Positions 17,202-26,542 of a DNA stretch of 64,000 nt are shown here, piece after piece. Location of the stretch: NCBI RefSeq assembly GCF_001026905.1, contig NZ_LAQL01000009.1, positions 1-64,000 of the forward strand. Direction: 5' to 3'. The position numbers and the translations under genes are program-made. The notes beneath the pieces were generated by a model. That model made no database searches and was not told where the DNA came from. It saw only the letters and a program-made list of their open reading frames with translations. Within the stretch, counting starts at the first letter, position 1. Each line of letters starts with the position of its first letter. The stretch is from Kiloniella spongiae (GTDB taxonomy: Bacteria > Pseudomonadota > Alphaproteobacteria > Kiloniellales > Kiloniellaceae).

Positions 17202-19313
17202 ATGATGACCGTTAGACAAATACGGGTAAAAAATATGAAAAACGCCTTCCAAAGCCTCAGCTTCAGGCTTGTGGGATTAACGGCCATTATGGTGATCTTA
17301 GGGTTTGCCGCCGTTATTTCCTACTCAACAATCAGCCAACATCAAAACGCACAGGAAAACGCGAAAAGCTATTTGTCGAGTCTTTCTGCGCAATACGCAT
17401 TGGACGTAGAACTCGATATTGAAGAAGCCCTCGTTGCCGCACGTGGTATGGCACACGCGATAGAAGGTCCGCTAAGAAGCGGCTCTACGGATCGTGACGG
17501 CTTTGCACAGATCGTCGAAAACACGATCAGGCGTTATCCCAATTTGGTTGGCGGAGCCGTTGGTTTCGATAGCAATATCGGTGGTAAAGATGCTGATTTT
17601 GCAGGAAAAGGCTATAATGACAAAGCTGGCCGTTTACTCCCCTATTTTTATCAGGACGGTAACGGTGGCGTTGCTTGGGAACCACTTGCCCTTGGCGGTG
17701 ATAGCGGATCCGAGCTCTGGTACGACCTACCCAAAAATAAAAAACAGGAAGTTGTAACCGAGCCTTACGTCTATCCGGTCAACGGAGAAGATGTTGTCAT
17801 GACCACAGCGACTGTCCCCATTTTTGACGCCAAGGATCAAGCCGTTGGCGTGGCCACAACCGATATGGCCCTCAAAGATATCCAGGTTCGTCTTTCGGAA
17901 CTAAAACTATTTGAGAACGGAACTGTTTCACTGATCACTTCTACAGGGATGTGGATTTCACATCCTGACGATAAAAAGCTGGCAACGATTGAAGAAAGCA
18001 AAGCTCTCTCATCTGTACTCAAAGAACTTTCCGCAGGGAAGAGCTTTTATGGAAACATTAATGATCCAGTCGTAGGTGGAGACCGATATCTTGCTGTACA
18101 ACCAGTAACTTTTGGTAAAAGTGATGCAGTTTGGGGCGTTATAGTTTCAGCCCCTGAAAGCGAAATTATGGCTTCGGCGAATGATTCTCGTAACTTGACG
18201 ATACTGCTTTCTTTGCTCGTCGTTATTGCCGTAATTGCTATTAACGGCTTTATTGGCACCAAAGCGATGGCATTACTGCGAAGAGTCACTGACAGTATGC
18301 AACGCCTTGCCGAGGGTGAAACAGACATCAAAATTCCGGCCAGGAAAAGAAGCGACGAAATTGGTGCGATTGCCCGAACCGTTGAAATTTTCAGAACAAA
18401 TGCGCAGGACAAACAACGCCTAGAAGCCGAGCAACTACAGTTGCAAGAAACGGCAGCAACAGAAAAGAAAGCGACCCTTGATCAAATTGCCTCTCGTTTC
18501 CAACAAGGCGTAAGTACTCTCATTAACGATATTGAGTTATCCGTTACTGACATGAAGTCCTTTGCCGACAACATGAATGATATGTCACAGCAGACAAGAT
18601 CCCGCGCCTCTGAAGCATCATCTTCATCAGACAATGCCAACCAGAGTGCACAAGCTGTTGCAAGTGCATCTGAACAGCTCGCTGCCTCGGTCGGCGAAAT
18701 CGGACGCCAAGTCGGACAGGCCACCTCAATCACAGGCGAAGCCGTTGCTGAAGCAAGTAGATCAAACGAAAATGTACAATCACTTGCTCAGGCTGCCCAG
18801 CGTATTGGTGAAGTTTTAAAACTAATCTCTGACATTGCAGAACAAACAAACCTGCTTGCCTTGAACGCAACAATTGAGGCCGCTCGTGCAGGAGAAGCCG
18901 GCAAAGGATTTGCCGTGGTTGCCAGTGAAGTGAAATCCCTTGCGACACAGACTTCAAATGCGACAGGTGAAATTGAACAGCAGGTTATTGCAATTCAACA
19001 TGAAACCAAGAACGCTGTAGAATCTATTGGTCATATCAGTACCGTGATCGGCCAAATCGACGAAATCAGTACCGTGATCGCAGGCGCTGTTGAAGAACAA
19101 GGTTCCGCAACACAGGATATCTCGTCCAAGATTCAACTGGTTGCTTCTGGCGTTAGCTCAATTCTGAAAAGTATCTCTGGCGTAAATGAGGTTTCAGTTC
19201 AAACTGATACGGCGGCAAACTCCGTTGTTGAGACCATCAACAATTTGGACAAAAAAGTACAGGCCCTTAACGAAGAAGCAGAAAGACTTGTTGCTGAAGT
19301 CCGTAGCGCTTAG
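17202..19313 (+). CDS. Methyl-accepting chemotaxis protein with dCache-type sensor
   Basis: Up to 703 aa; the ATG at 17235 ([14 protein letters not shown]) is an equally good start. One transmembrane helix lies near residues 22-44, then a periplasmic dCache-like domain (about 55-325, with [14 protein letters not shown] and VTEPYVYP), a second helix near 328-350, a HAMP domain, and a signalling domain with the tip [20 protein letters not shown]. The ligand is unknown, though dCache domains often bind amino acids or organic acids. It lacks the C-terminal pentapeptide seen on the cluster MCPs. Monocistronic, ending at a terminator. Confidence 0.93.
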   Translation: MMTVRQIRVKNMKNAFQSLSFRLVGLTAIMVILGFAAVISYSTISQHQNAQENAKSYLSSLSAQYALDVELDIEEALVAARGMAHAIEGPLRSGSTDRDGFAQIVENTIRRYPNLVGGAVGFDSNIGGKDADFAGKGYNDKAGRLLPYFYQDGNGGVAWEPLALGGDSGSELWYDLPKNKKQEVVTEPYVYPVNGEDVVMTTATVPIFDAKDQAVGVATTDMALKDIQVRLSELKLFENGTVSLITSTGMWISHPDDKKLATIEESKALSSVLKELSAGKSFYGNINDPVVGGDRYLAVQPVTFGKSDAVWGVIVSAPESEIMASANDSRNLTILLSLLVVIAVIAINGFIGTKAMALLRRVTDSMQRLAEGETDIKIPARKRSDEIGAIARTVEIFRTNAQDKQRLEAEQLQLQETAATEKKATLDQIASRFQQGVSTLINDIELSVTDMKSFADNMNDMSQQTRSRASEASSSSDNANQSAQAVASASEQLAASVGEIGRQVGQATSITGEAVAEASRSNENVQSLAQAAQRIGEVLKLISDIAEQTNLLALNATIEAARAGEAGKGFAVVASEVKSLATQTSNATGEIEQQVIAIQHETKNAVESIGHISTVIGQIDEISTVIAGAVEEQGSATQDISSKIQLVASGVSSILKSISGVNEVSVQTDTAANSVVETINNLDKKVQALNEEAERLVAEVRSA

Positions 19314-19349
19314 CATTATATAAGAAGTATAAATATCGAACTTTGAGAG

Positions 19350-19380
19350 AGGCTTGCACATTCGCAGGCCTTTTCTTTTA
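19350..19380 (+). terminator. Rho-independent terminator after the MCP gene
   Basis: AGGCTTGC (19350-19357) pairs with GCAGGCCT (19364-19371), with one G-T wobble, over a 6-nt loop, and is followed by TTTCTTTTA. It lies between convergent genes and mainly serves the + strand MCP. Confidence 0.7.
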
Positions 19381-19391
19381 TCACGACTTAT

Positions 19392-20216
19392 TTATTCAGA
19401 CAAAAACTTTGCAGATACTTCTTTTGTAAGCTTGGCAGCAACCATTGCCGTCATTCCAACCAGATCCCGGTGCGGGTTGAGTTCTACGATATCAGCCCCG
19501 ATCAAGTCGGCATCAAGTCGATGTAGTGTATTGATTAGATCACGAACAGACATCCCGCCGGGTTCATGATGGGAAACACCCGGTGCGAAGGCCGGATCAA
19601 GTACGTCCAGATCAATAGATAGATAAAGCGGACCATCAAAGTCAAACGAGATATCCGGATGCCAATCTTTCATGGCGATAATTTCGACCCCGAACTTTTC
19701 AGCCTGTTCTTGTTGGTGCTTATTCAATGTTCGGATCCCCACCTGCACAAGGCGTTTCACCCGACCCGTTTCCATCGCTCTTGCAAAAGGACAGGCATGA
19801 CTGTCTCTGTTCCCCTGCATTTCATCATAGAGGTCAGAATGGGCATCAAAGTGTAAGATGTTTAAATCAGGATAGCGTTTGCTATGTGCCCTTATCAGAG
19901 GCCCGGATACTGAATGATCTCCGCCAATACTTAAAAGTTTTGCACCTGTGGCAATAATTTCTTCTGCTTTCTGTTCGATAAACATAATTGCTGTAGAGGT
20001 GTCTTGAAAATGTAAATCACCAAGATCCTTGAGACGGGTATCAGTTCCCAGATCATGGCCATTTTCGCTGGTAAGATTCGCGGCACCACAGTGTAAGGCT
20101 TCGCGCATTCTCTGCGGCCCCATGGCAGGTCCGGTCATAAAAGACGAGTTGTGATCAATGGGCAATCCCAGCAAAACCAGATCCCCCTGTTTAACGTCGC
20201 GAAGATCCATAACCAA
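19392..20216 (-). CDS. Agmatinase/arginase (ureohydrolase) family protein
   Basis: A 274-aa binuclear manganese hydrolase. Metal-ligand motifs are all present: GGDHSVSGP, HFDAHSDLYD and SIDLDVLDPAFAPG, together with the late GADIVELNP. Ureohydrolases split agmatine, arginine, guanidinobutyrate or similar guanidino compounds to urea and an amine. Agmatinase is the most common alphaproteobacterial annotation, but the specificity loop is not decisive, so I give no symbol. It is monocistronic, convergent with the MCP gene. Confidence 0.9.
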   Translation of the reverse strand: MVMDLRDVKQGDLVLLGLPIDHNSSFMTGPAMGPQRMREALHCGAANLTSENGHDLGTDTRLKDLGDLHFQDTSTAIMFIEQKAEEIIATGAKLLSIGGDHSVSGPLIRAHSKRYPDLNILHFDAHSDLYDEMQGNRDSHACPFARAMETGRVKRLVQVGIRTLNKHQQEQAEKFGVEIIAMKDWHPDISFDFDGPLYLSIDLDVLDPAFAPGVSHHEPGGMSVRDLINTLHRLDADLIGADIVELNPHRDLVGMTAMVAAKLTKEVSAKFLSE

Positions 20217-20339
20217 CCCCTAAAACTAAACACAGTACAAATAATTTTGAAGCAAGCTTATGCTGTTAAAGAACCAGGTCAAGCCGAGAAGGATAGCAAG
20301 AAAGGATCGAAGAGGTATCAATGGAATTTTGCATGAATA

Positions 20340-20657
20340 TTAATCTCGCCTATCAAAAGGGTCACGAACAAGAGTTTCCCTGTATTTAAAATAGCAAAAG
20401 ACCGTCGTACTTAATCCAGCTCCTAATATCCAGGGGCTTTGATAAAAATACCCAATAGTGATCAACCCCAAAGCCAAGACGGCAAGAACACATACAGGAG
20501 CATCAGCTCGATCACCGCATAAATCTATCCAGAACTTGCGCTGCTTTAGCAAAATAGTATTGAGATTTCCTGTAATAATTGATGTTCCGATAAAAACTAA
20601 AAAACCGAAACCGATAATACCTGCAACAGTAAACGCCTGTTTAAACAAATCTGACAT
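20340..20657 (-). CDS. Small hypothetical membrane protein (105 aa)
   Basis: A short protein with three hydrophobic segments (about residues 10-30, 53-70 and 73-90) separated by a polar loop containing two cysteines (LCGDRADAPVC). Start ATG at 20657 has a strong AAGGAG seven to eight bases upstream, supporting a real gene. No family is recognised. It lies alone between the agmatinase-like gene and zevB on the same strand. Confidence 0.68.
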   Translation of the reverse strand: MSDLFKQAFTVAGIIGFGFLVFIGTSIITGNLNTILLKQRKFWIDLCGDRADAPVCVLAVLALGLITIGYFYQSPWILGAGLSTTVFCYFKYRETLVRDPFDRRD

Positions 20658-20805
20658 TCATATCTCCTTCGACTATATCCCGGAGGACACATCGTCTTGG
20701 AAAAACTTATTGCCTTAAATTGAGCTTAGGGGAAGTTACAGCTTACCTCAAAATGATCAATTTGCGAAATTCGCCAAGGAGATACATCATCAAAAAGCTT
20801 TGCTT

Positions 20806-21825
20806 TTAGGCGAAGGGGTGTTGAGGCGTCATTAATGTATCAGTCAAAAGCAGCAAACCAATAATCGCAATTACGATCCCACCAAGCAAAGACACATAAC
20901 GCCCGAAATAACCGACATGTACACCCATTTCATCCATAATCTTCATCAATGGAAAGCGTATCCCGCGGGCCCCTATCGCCAGAAGAGAAACCGTAATGCC
21001 TGTCCCAAAAGACATGGCAAGCACTGCCGCCAGTCCCCCGGCCCACTGCCCAAGGACAAATGCAAGAATAAGAACAAGTAATGCGCCCGTACAGGGCCTG
21101 ATGCCGACGGCAAGGATGATCGCTATCAAATCACGTTTGGTATGGGGTAAATTATCTCTGGCTTGAATAGCCTTATCAGATTTAGTGTGTTCGTGAGCGT
21201 GATCCGACACATGATGCTCGCAACAGGAATGATAATGCTCTTCGCCTCCTCCTTCGCTATGCTCATGGTCGCAACAATCGCCTGAGCTTCCTCTCACACC
21301 ACGCCAAATAAGGACGAGCCCGACAATGGAAACAGCACCGTAACTTAGAGATTCCATAACATCTTCAATGGCAAGCGATGTACTTCGAACGCTTGTTTCC
21401 AAAAGAAAATAACATGTTCCAACAATTAAAATTGCAGTTAATCCTTGGACAAAAGATGATGCCATCGACAGCATAACTGCAAGTAAAATTTTAGTATCCG
21501 TCGTCAAAGTATAACTCGCAATAACAGCTTTCCCATGCCCCGGACCAAGGGCGTGAAAGATCCCGTACAAAAAACAAATCCAAATTAAATAGAGGACCGA
21601 ATCAAACCCGATATCATCACCAAGTGCTCTGACCCCCTGCCCCAGTAAGTCAGAAAAATTTCTTTGCTGCTGTCTAATTTCGCTCAAGGCAAGATCAATA
21701 ATCGACTGATCTTCAACAGAAAAAACACTGAGCAACCCGACAATAGCAGCAAAGAAAAGAACAATCAGTACGACAGCCAGCATAGCACTTGATGACCGCC
21801 TGTTTTGAGAAGAGACTTTTAACAT
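20806..21825 (-). CDS. zevB: NicO/RcnA-family metal permease, ZevB-like (zinc)
   Basis: A 339-aa NicO-superfamily membrane protein with the signature HALGPGHGKAVIASY (91-105) and GIRPCTGAL (241-249). The cytoplasmic loop at about 180-220 is packed with His and Cys, a metal-binding feature. NicO proteins are often labelled nickel/cobalt transporters. Here the partner is a DUF1007 protein and the operon has a Zur box, the arrangement of ZevAB, described for Haemophilus influenzae zinc acquisition. Its start overlaps the zevA stop by 7 bp, so translation is coupled. Zinc as substrate is inferred. Confidence 0.82.
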   Translation of the reverse strand: MLKVSSQNRRSSSAMLAVVLIVLFFAAIVGLLSVFSVEDQSIIDLALSEIRQQQRNFSDLLGQGVRALGDDIGFDSVLYLIWICFLYGIFHALGPGHGKAVIASYTLTTDTKILLAVMLSMASSFVQGLTAILIVGTCYFLLETSVRSTSLAIEDVMESLSYGAVSIVGLVLIWRGVRGSSGDCCDHEHSEGGGEEHYHSCCEHHVSDHAHEHTKSDKAIQARDNLPHTKRDLIAIILAVGIRPCTGALLVLILAFVLGQWAGGLAAVLAMSFGTGITVSLLAIGARGIRFPLMKIMDEMGVHVGYFGRYVSLLGGIVIAIIGLLLLTDTLMTPQHPFA

Positions 21826-22520
21826 CTCACTTCGACCGTCTTGGCAAATATCGATCCCAGATCAGGATTTTCTGCGACCTCTTCATCACTAAAGACCAGA
21901 TCAGAAAGGCTTGTTGTATTCTCCGCGAAATCATCAGGGTGCGTAACGTTATGGGTACAGCCATTCAAAGAGGATGGCAAAGAAGATGGAAGATAAGAAA
22001 CTGTTTTATCGTCAATAAAATCGATCGCAATAAAATAGGACGGATCATACATTTGAACCTGTACTACAGTTCCAGCCTTGATTGGATCTTCAAGTTCCAG
22101 CCTAAATCTCAACAAAAGGCGATCATTCAAGACGGTACCGTCTGTTATGATTTCTTTTTTGTATTGTAGAGCAGATGCGTCTTCTCTTTTAACCTTCAGA
22201 AAATAATCCCATTCCTGAAGGTTTCCAACGGCTTCTTTGGCAAAAGTTAGTAACTCTGGCTTCTCGACCTTACCGCTCTGATCCTGATCAAGATCAGGTA
22301 ATAACGAGGCTGTATAGAGATCATCAAAAATCCATACAGGCTCCAGAGCAGAGATTTCACCCGCCTCGTTTCGATGGATAATAAGCGCCGCATCAACCCA
22401 AACATGGGGGTGTGATTGCGCATAAGATGGATATAACAAAGCAAGTAACAACATTGTACGGGCGATATACCTCTGGCCCTGTTTTATCCGTCTCATCCCT
22501 ATTCGCTTACAAAAAGCCAC
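21819..22520 (-). CDS. zevA: DUF1007 exported protein, ZevA-like (zinc)
   Basis: About 233 aa from the GTG at 22520, chosen because AAAAGG lies six bases upstream. An ATG at 22559 (no Shine-Dalgarno) and one at 22496 are alternatives. A basic N-terminus and hydrophobic core precede QSHPHVWVDA, the DUF1007 hallmark with the His-Pro-His metal-binding start of the mature protein. The domain continues with WIFDDLYTAS, an acidic DLDQDQSGKVEKPE stretch that looks EF-hand-like, and YFIAIDF. It is periplasmic and probably passes metal to or from the ZevB-like permease overlapping it. Confidence 0.84.
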   Translation of the reverse strand: MAFCKRIGMRRIKQGQRYIARTMLLLALLYPSYAQSHPHVWVDAALIIHRNEAGEISALEPVWIFDDLYTASLLPDLDQDQSGKVEKPELLTFAKEAVGNLQEWDYFLKVKREDASALQYKKEIITDGTVLNDRLLLRFRLELEDPIKAGTVVQVQMYDPSYFIAIDFIDDKTVSYLPSSLPSSLNGCTHNVTHPDDFAENTTSLSDLVFSDEEVAENPDLGSIFAKTVEVRC

Positions 22521-22586
22521 TCTAACCTTTTCCTTTAAAACATAACCGTCATATTTCAATCACATAAAATTATGACGGCAAAACGG

Positions 22587-22609
22587 CAATAGTTATATTA
22601 TAACATTTC
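22587..22609. promoter_or_regulatory. Predicted Zur box overlapping the zevAB -10 element
   Basis: The core GTTATATTATAAC (22592-22604) is a perfect inverted repeat, and the right arm continues ATTTC. Compared with the proteobacterial Zur consensus (arms GAAATGTTATA and TATAACATTTC), 19 of the 22 arm bases agree; the three misses are all in the left arm. On the minus strand the core contains TATAAT, so Zur binding would block the promoter. It lies 67 bp upstream of the preferred zevA start. Confidence 0.75.
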
Positions 22610-22669
22610 AAAAACACAAGCGATCAGACTCAAAGTATAAATTACCGGGCAGGAAAAATGCCCGACAAC

Positions 22670-23812
22670 CTACTCCATAGCTTTGGCGCGCATCTCAAGT
22701 GCCGCGAGTTCCGATGCTTTAGCATAGTTATTAGCTTCTTTTCTGTAGGTCACGAAGCTATCAAAAATCTCTTTAGCCAACGCACTTGTCTTACTGATTT
22801 CAGTGAGGGTGTCTTCCGACGCTTGATAGAGCGCCTTCATCACATCATCCGGGAAGCGGCGTAATTTTACCCCTTCTTTTGCCAACAAGGGTTCGAAAGA
22901 CTTTACGTTGCCATAGGTAAAATCAGCGTAACTTTCATTTGCAGACGCCATAACTGCGCGCTTAACAATCTCTTTCAAGTCATCTGGCAAAGCATCATAA
23001 GCGGCTTTGTTCACTGTTGCTTCCAATGCAGGACCAATTTCATGGAAGGCTGGCATATAATAATAATTCGCAACTTTATAGAGGCCGAAAGCAATATCGT
23101 TCCAAGGGCCAACCCACTCTGCCGCGTCAACAGTCCCAGACTTCATCGCCGCGAAGATTTCACCAGGCGGCATCAAGACAACATTCACACCCAACTTCCG
23201 CATGGCTTCACCGCCCAGCCCTGCAATACGCATCTTGATGCCTTGCAAATCTTCAAGACTGTTGATTTCTTTACGGAACCATCCCCCGGCTTGCGGCCCG
23301 GACGATCCGGCATAAAAAGGTAAAACACCAAAGGGTTCATAGGCCTTTTGCCAAAGTGCCTGACCACCCCCAAAATAAAGCCAGCCGGTGTATTCGGCGA
23401 CGCTCAACCCAAAAGGAACGCCCGTGAAGAAATGAAAGGCCTTATCTTTCCCCTGCCAATAATAGGGGGTTGCATGCCCCATCTCGGCGACACCATTTGA
23501 TACAGCATCAAAGACTTCAAAGGGGGGAACCAGCTCTCCACCAGCATAGACATCAACCCGCAGACGGCCACCAGACATCGTCGTAATCATCTCAGCTAGT
23601 CGCTGGGCATTCATCCCCACGCCAGGCGAATTGCGCGGCCAACTCATGGCCATTTTCCAGGTTATCGTGTCTTGAGCTTTAACAACTGCGGGGGTAGCAA
23701 GTGTTGCGGCGCCAGCTGTGACCAAAGCTCCAAGAACTTGCCGTCTATCCAGAGTTTTAGATTGCTGATCTTTATTATTACAGATCTCTGTTGTCATCTT
23801 TTTGTCGGTCAT
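22670..23812 (-). CDS. TRAP transporter substrate-binding protein (DctP/TakP type), Tat-exported
   Basis: A protein of 381 aa from the ATG at 23812, which has GGGGG about six bases upstream. A twin-arginine motif (DRRQVLGAL) precedes a hydrophobic stretch ending VVKA, typical of Tat-exported TRAP binding proteins. Mature features are WKMAMSWPRNSPGVG, the ligand-binding arginine region GIKMRIAG and GTVDAAEWVGPWND, matching the TakP-like group that binds 2-oxoacids and related compounds. No DctQ or DctM gene is adjacent, so it is an orphan binding protein here. A weak hairpin lies just after the stop at 22646-22664. Confidence 0.92.
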   Translation of the reverse strand: MTDKKMTTEICNNKDQQSKTLDRRQVLGALVTAGAATLATPAVVKAQDTITWKMAMSWPRNSPGVGMNAQRLAEMITTMSGGRLRVDVYAGGELVPPFEVFDAVSNGVAEMGHATPYYWQGKDKAFHFFTGVPFGLSVAEYTGWLYFGGGQALWQKAYEPFGVLPFYAGSSGPQAGGWFRKEINSLEDLQGIKMRIAGLGGEAMRKLGVNVVLMPPGEIFAAMKSGTVDAAEWVGPWNDIAFGLYKVANYYYMPAFHEIGPALEATVNKAAYDALPDDLKEIVKRAVMASANESYADFTYGNVKSFEPLLAKEGVKLRRFPDDVMKALYQASEDTLTEISKTSALAKEIFDSFVTYRKEANNYAKASELAALEMRAKAME

Positions 23813-23927
23813 AGCGGCCCCCATAATTGATATGAGAGACCACTTTACCGTCTCCCCTATCAGACGCAATGCCCGAGAAGGTCATCACACAAAAATAACT
23901 TTGAGCCAGCTCGGGAATGAAGACGTT

Positions 23928-25160
23928 TTAAGCCGAAGATGAAACAGAAGACTGTCCTGGTTCCAGAAAAAAAATTGTAAAGGTGGCAATAACAAGCATC
24001 ACTGTTGATGCCAACAAACAAGCTTCAAGACCGGCGTACTGAAAGATTAACCCGGAAAGCAATGTTCCCATCAGTCGACCAATCGCATTGGCCATGTAAT
24101 AGAAACCAACATTCAACGCAACCTTGTCTGCATCAGAACAGGCGACAATAAGATAAGAATGCAGAGAAGAATTAATCGCGAAGACAAAGCCAAAGACAAG
24201 AATCCCGAACAGAAGGAAAGCACCTGAAAAAGACAAATCCTGCCATAAAACAACGGCGATCACAGCAGGCAAAACTGCCAACACCCCCCCCCAGAAACGC
24301 GCAACTCTGATCCCTGAATGCGGGCCTTTTACTTTTTTGGTAAGTTTTGGCACCAGCGCTTGAACAGTACCATAACCAATTACCCATAGCGCCATGAAGG
24401 CACCGACTTCATCAAAAGACCACCCCAGAGTGGAATAGAGAAAAACCGGCAAGCCAACTACAAACCACACGTCTCTCGCTGCGAAGAGGAAAATTCTCGC
24501 AAACGAAAGAACATTTATCGCTCTTGATTTTGAAAAGAGTTCTTTGGTGCGGATTTTTTGCTTTGCTTTTCCGAGGTCAACCTTAACCACCAATGCCGTA
24601 GTTCCGAGAACAACAACCAATGACAAAGCCATTGAAAGCAGGGAATTTTCAAACCCAACCCATTCCAATAAAACACCACCGAGTAAAAAACCAAGGCCTT
24701 TGAGAGCGTTCTTGGAACCGGTTAAAATGGCTACCCATCGGAACAGTGTTCCTTTGTCTTCACCATCATCCTTAGCCACAAGCTTTACCGCTGACTTGGA
24801 ACTCATCTTTGTCAGATCTTTAGCAACACCAGACAGAGCCTGTGCCCCCATGACATAGATGATCGAAAAATCAATCGACCAGTCTGCACGCAACTGAGAG
24901 AGTAATCCCAGAGCTACAATTTGAGTCGTTAGACCTAAAAAAAGTGTCAGCCGAAGGCCAAAGCGTGCTGCAATCCACCCTCCAACAAAATTGGTTACAA
25001 TGCCCATCGCCTCGTAAAGTAAAAACAGATAGGCCAAATCAAGTGGCGTAAATCCCAGACGATGGAAGTGCAGCAATACCAGCATGCGCAAAGCACCATC
25101 CGTGAGGGTGAAGCCCCAGTAGGCCGCGGTTACTGCGCCATAACTCCGTAAATCAGACAT
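23928..25160 (-). CDS. arsJ: Organoarsenical efflux MFS transporter ArsJ
   Basis: A 410-aa MFS protein with about twelve helices. The N-terminal YWGFTLTDGALRMLVLLHFH and the loop GVAKDLTKMSSKSAVK are typical of ArsJ, which expels 1-arseno-3-phosphoglycerate. The gene lies 69 bp after a glyceraldehyde-3-phosphate dehydrogenase gene on the same strand; the two proteins act together, as established for the gapdh-arsJ arsenate resistance pair. No arsR, arsC or acr3 gene is seen nearby. Confidence 0.9.
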   Translation of the reverse strand: MSDLRSYGAVTAAYWGFTLTDGALRMLVLLHFHRLGFTPLDLAYLFLLYEAMGIVTNFVGGWIAARFGLRLTLFLGLTTQIVALGLLSQLRADWSIDFSIIYVMGAQALSGVAKDLTKMSSKSAVKLVAKDDGEDKGTLFRWVAILTGSKNALKGLGFLLGGVLLEWVGFENSLLSMALSLVVVLGTTALVVKVDLGKAKQKIRTKELFSKSRAINVLSFARIFLFAARDVWFVVGLPVFLYSTLGWSFDEVGAFMALWVIGYGTVQALVPKLTKKVKGPHSGIRVARFWGGVLAVLPAVIAVVLWQDLSFSGAFLLFGILVFGFVFAINSSLHSYLIVACSDADKVALNVGFYYMANAIGRLMGTLLSGLIFQYAGLEACLLASTVMLVIATFTIFFLEPGQSSVSSSA

Positions 25161-25229
25161 ACAATTTACCTGTCAACTCGTATCTCATACGCTCAAGTCT
25201 CTGACAAACCTAACCCCTGATGGCTTGCA

Positions 25230-26243
25230 TCAATGAAGATCACGACTGATCATAGAAAGTAGATCTGCCATACGATTTACATAGCCCCATTCATTATCAT
25301 ACCAGGCATAAATTTTAAGATGACGCTTATCCACAATCATGGTGCTCGGACCATCAATGATTACAGAACGAGGATCATCAACAAAATCAGTAGAGACAAG
25401 TGGCCGGCTTTCAAACCCGAGAATATCCTTTAACTCTCCGTCGGCAGCAGCCTGGAAGAGCTGATTGACCTCTTCCACTGTTGTATCCCGCGCCAACTCA
25501 AAAACACAGTCAGTCAAAGAAGCATTAAGCAGGGGCACCCTTACTGCATGACCGTTCAACTTCCCCTTTAGCTCAGGATAAATCATCGTGATCGCTGTTG
25601 CTGACCCCGTCGTTGTCGGGATCAAAGAATTAAGACCTGATCGTGCCCGTCTGAGATCTTTGTGCGGCGCATCTACCATGACCTGTGTGTTGGTAACATC
25701 ATGAATGGTCGTGATCGATCCTCGTTCAATACCCAGAGCTTCATGGATTACCTTGATAACAGGAGCAATACAGTTCGTCGTACAGGATGCGGCCGTTAAA
25801 ATATCATCCTTGGCTGGATCATAAAGCCCTTCATTAACGCCATAAACCAGATTAGGTACCCCTTCCGATTTAACAGGCGCAGCTACAAGAACCTTCTTCA
25901 CCCCTTGATCAAGGTAAGGAGTCAGGACCTCTTTGCTTTTGAACTTACCCGAACACTCAAGTACCACATCCACACCACGGTCGACCCAACCAACATGAGA
26001 AATATTTTTTTCTTCGGAAAAGCTGACCGTCTGCCCTTCGATGATGATGTTATCCCCCTCGACATCGATGGCTTTATCCCAATGACCGTGGACAGTATCA
26101 AACTCCAACAGGTGTGCGGCGCACTCTACGCCTCCGCTAATTTCATTGATATGAACAATATCGATATCTTCCATGCCCCACGCGGCCCGCAGTACAAGTT
26201 TTCCCATACGGCCAAAGCCATTGATGCCCACACGTACTGTCAC
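25230..26243 (-). CDS. Type I glyceraldehyde-3-phosphate dehydrogenase, ArsJ-associated
   Basis: A 337-aa GAPDH with the NAD motif [18 protein letters not shown], the catalytic cysteine in [17 protein letters not shown] and the phosphate-binding region [25 protein letters not shown]. Beside arsJ its role is to add arsenate to glyceraldehyde-3-phosphate, giving 1-arseno-3-phosphoglycerate for export, rather than central glycolysis. The ATG at 26243 opens the two-gene operon. An inverted repeat about 90 bp upstream may be its operator. Confidence 0.93.
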   Translation of the reverse strand: MTVRVGINGFGRMGKLVLRAAWGMEDIDIVHINEISGGVECAAHLLEFDTVHGHWDKAIDVEGDNIIIEGQTVSFSEEKNISHVGWVDRGVDVVLECSGKFKSKEVLTPYLDQGVKKVLVAAPVKSEGVPNLVYGVNEGLYDPAKDDILTAASCTTNCIAPVIKVIHEALGIERGSITTIHDVTNTQVMVDAPHKDLRRARSGLNSLIPTTTGSATAITMIYPELKGKLNGHAVRVPLLNASLTDCVFELARDTTVEEVNQLFQAAADGELKDILGFESRPLVSTDFVDDPRSVIIDGPSTMIVDKRHLKIYAWYDNEWGYVNRMADLLSMISRDLH

Positions 26244-26331
26244 TGTGTTATCCTTCTATGCTTGAGAATTTCATTCAATATTGCCCTGAGAAGCCTTTCA
26301 TATCTTTAGGCAACATCAGTGCTATAAAAAC

Positions 26332-26357
26332 ATTATTTCGAATGTATTGGAAATAAT
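26332..26357. promoter_or_regulatory. Inverted repeat between gapdh-arsJ and the TMADH-like gene
   Basis: ATTATTTC (26332-26339) and GAAATAAT (26350-26357) form perfect 8-bp arms around 10 bp. It lies in the 299-bp divergent region, near a possible minus-strand -10 (TATAGC). The embedded octamer TTTCGAAT also occurs, inverted, in the Lrp gene's upstream region at 29085-29092. Either an ArsR-type or the nearby Lrp-type regulator could use it; the sequence does not decide. Confidence 0.45.
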
Positions 26358-26542
26358 AAACAATGCACATGAATTTTTCATGACGCCCCTTATGAACAAC
26401 GCAAAAGAAAACCCTCTATTAACAGAATGAAAGCATCATAAATAAATCTTGTTGGTCTCTCTCACTTGCTTCTGACATCATCACCGTAACGAGCTTAGAG
26501 AAACAAGCCATAAGTACGTCAGCAGATATCCGGAAGCTTAAC

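Noticed and set aside
20806-21825. Nickel/cobalt efflux (RcnA) as the role of the NicO permease
   Set aside because: The Zur box and the DUF1007 partner point to zinc; the RcnA name rests only on superfamily resemblance.
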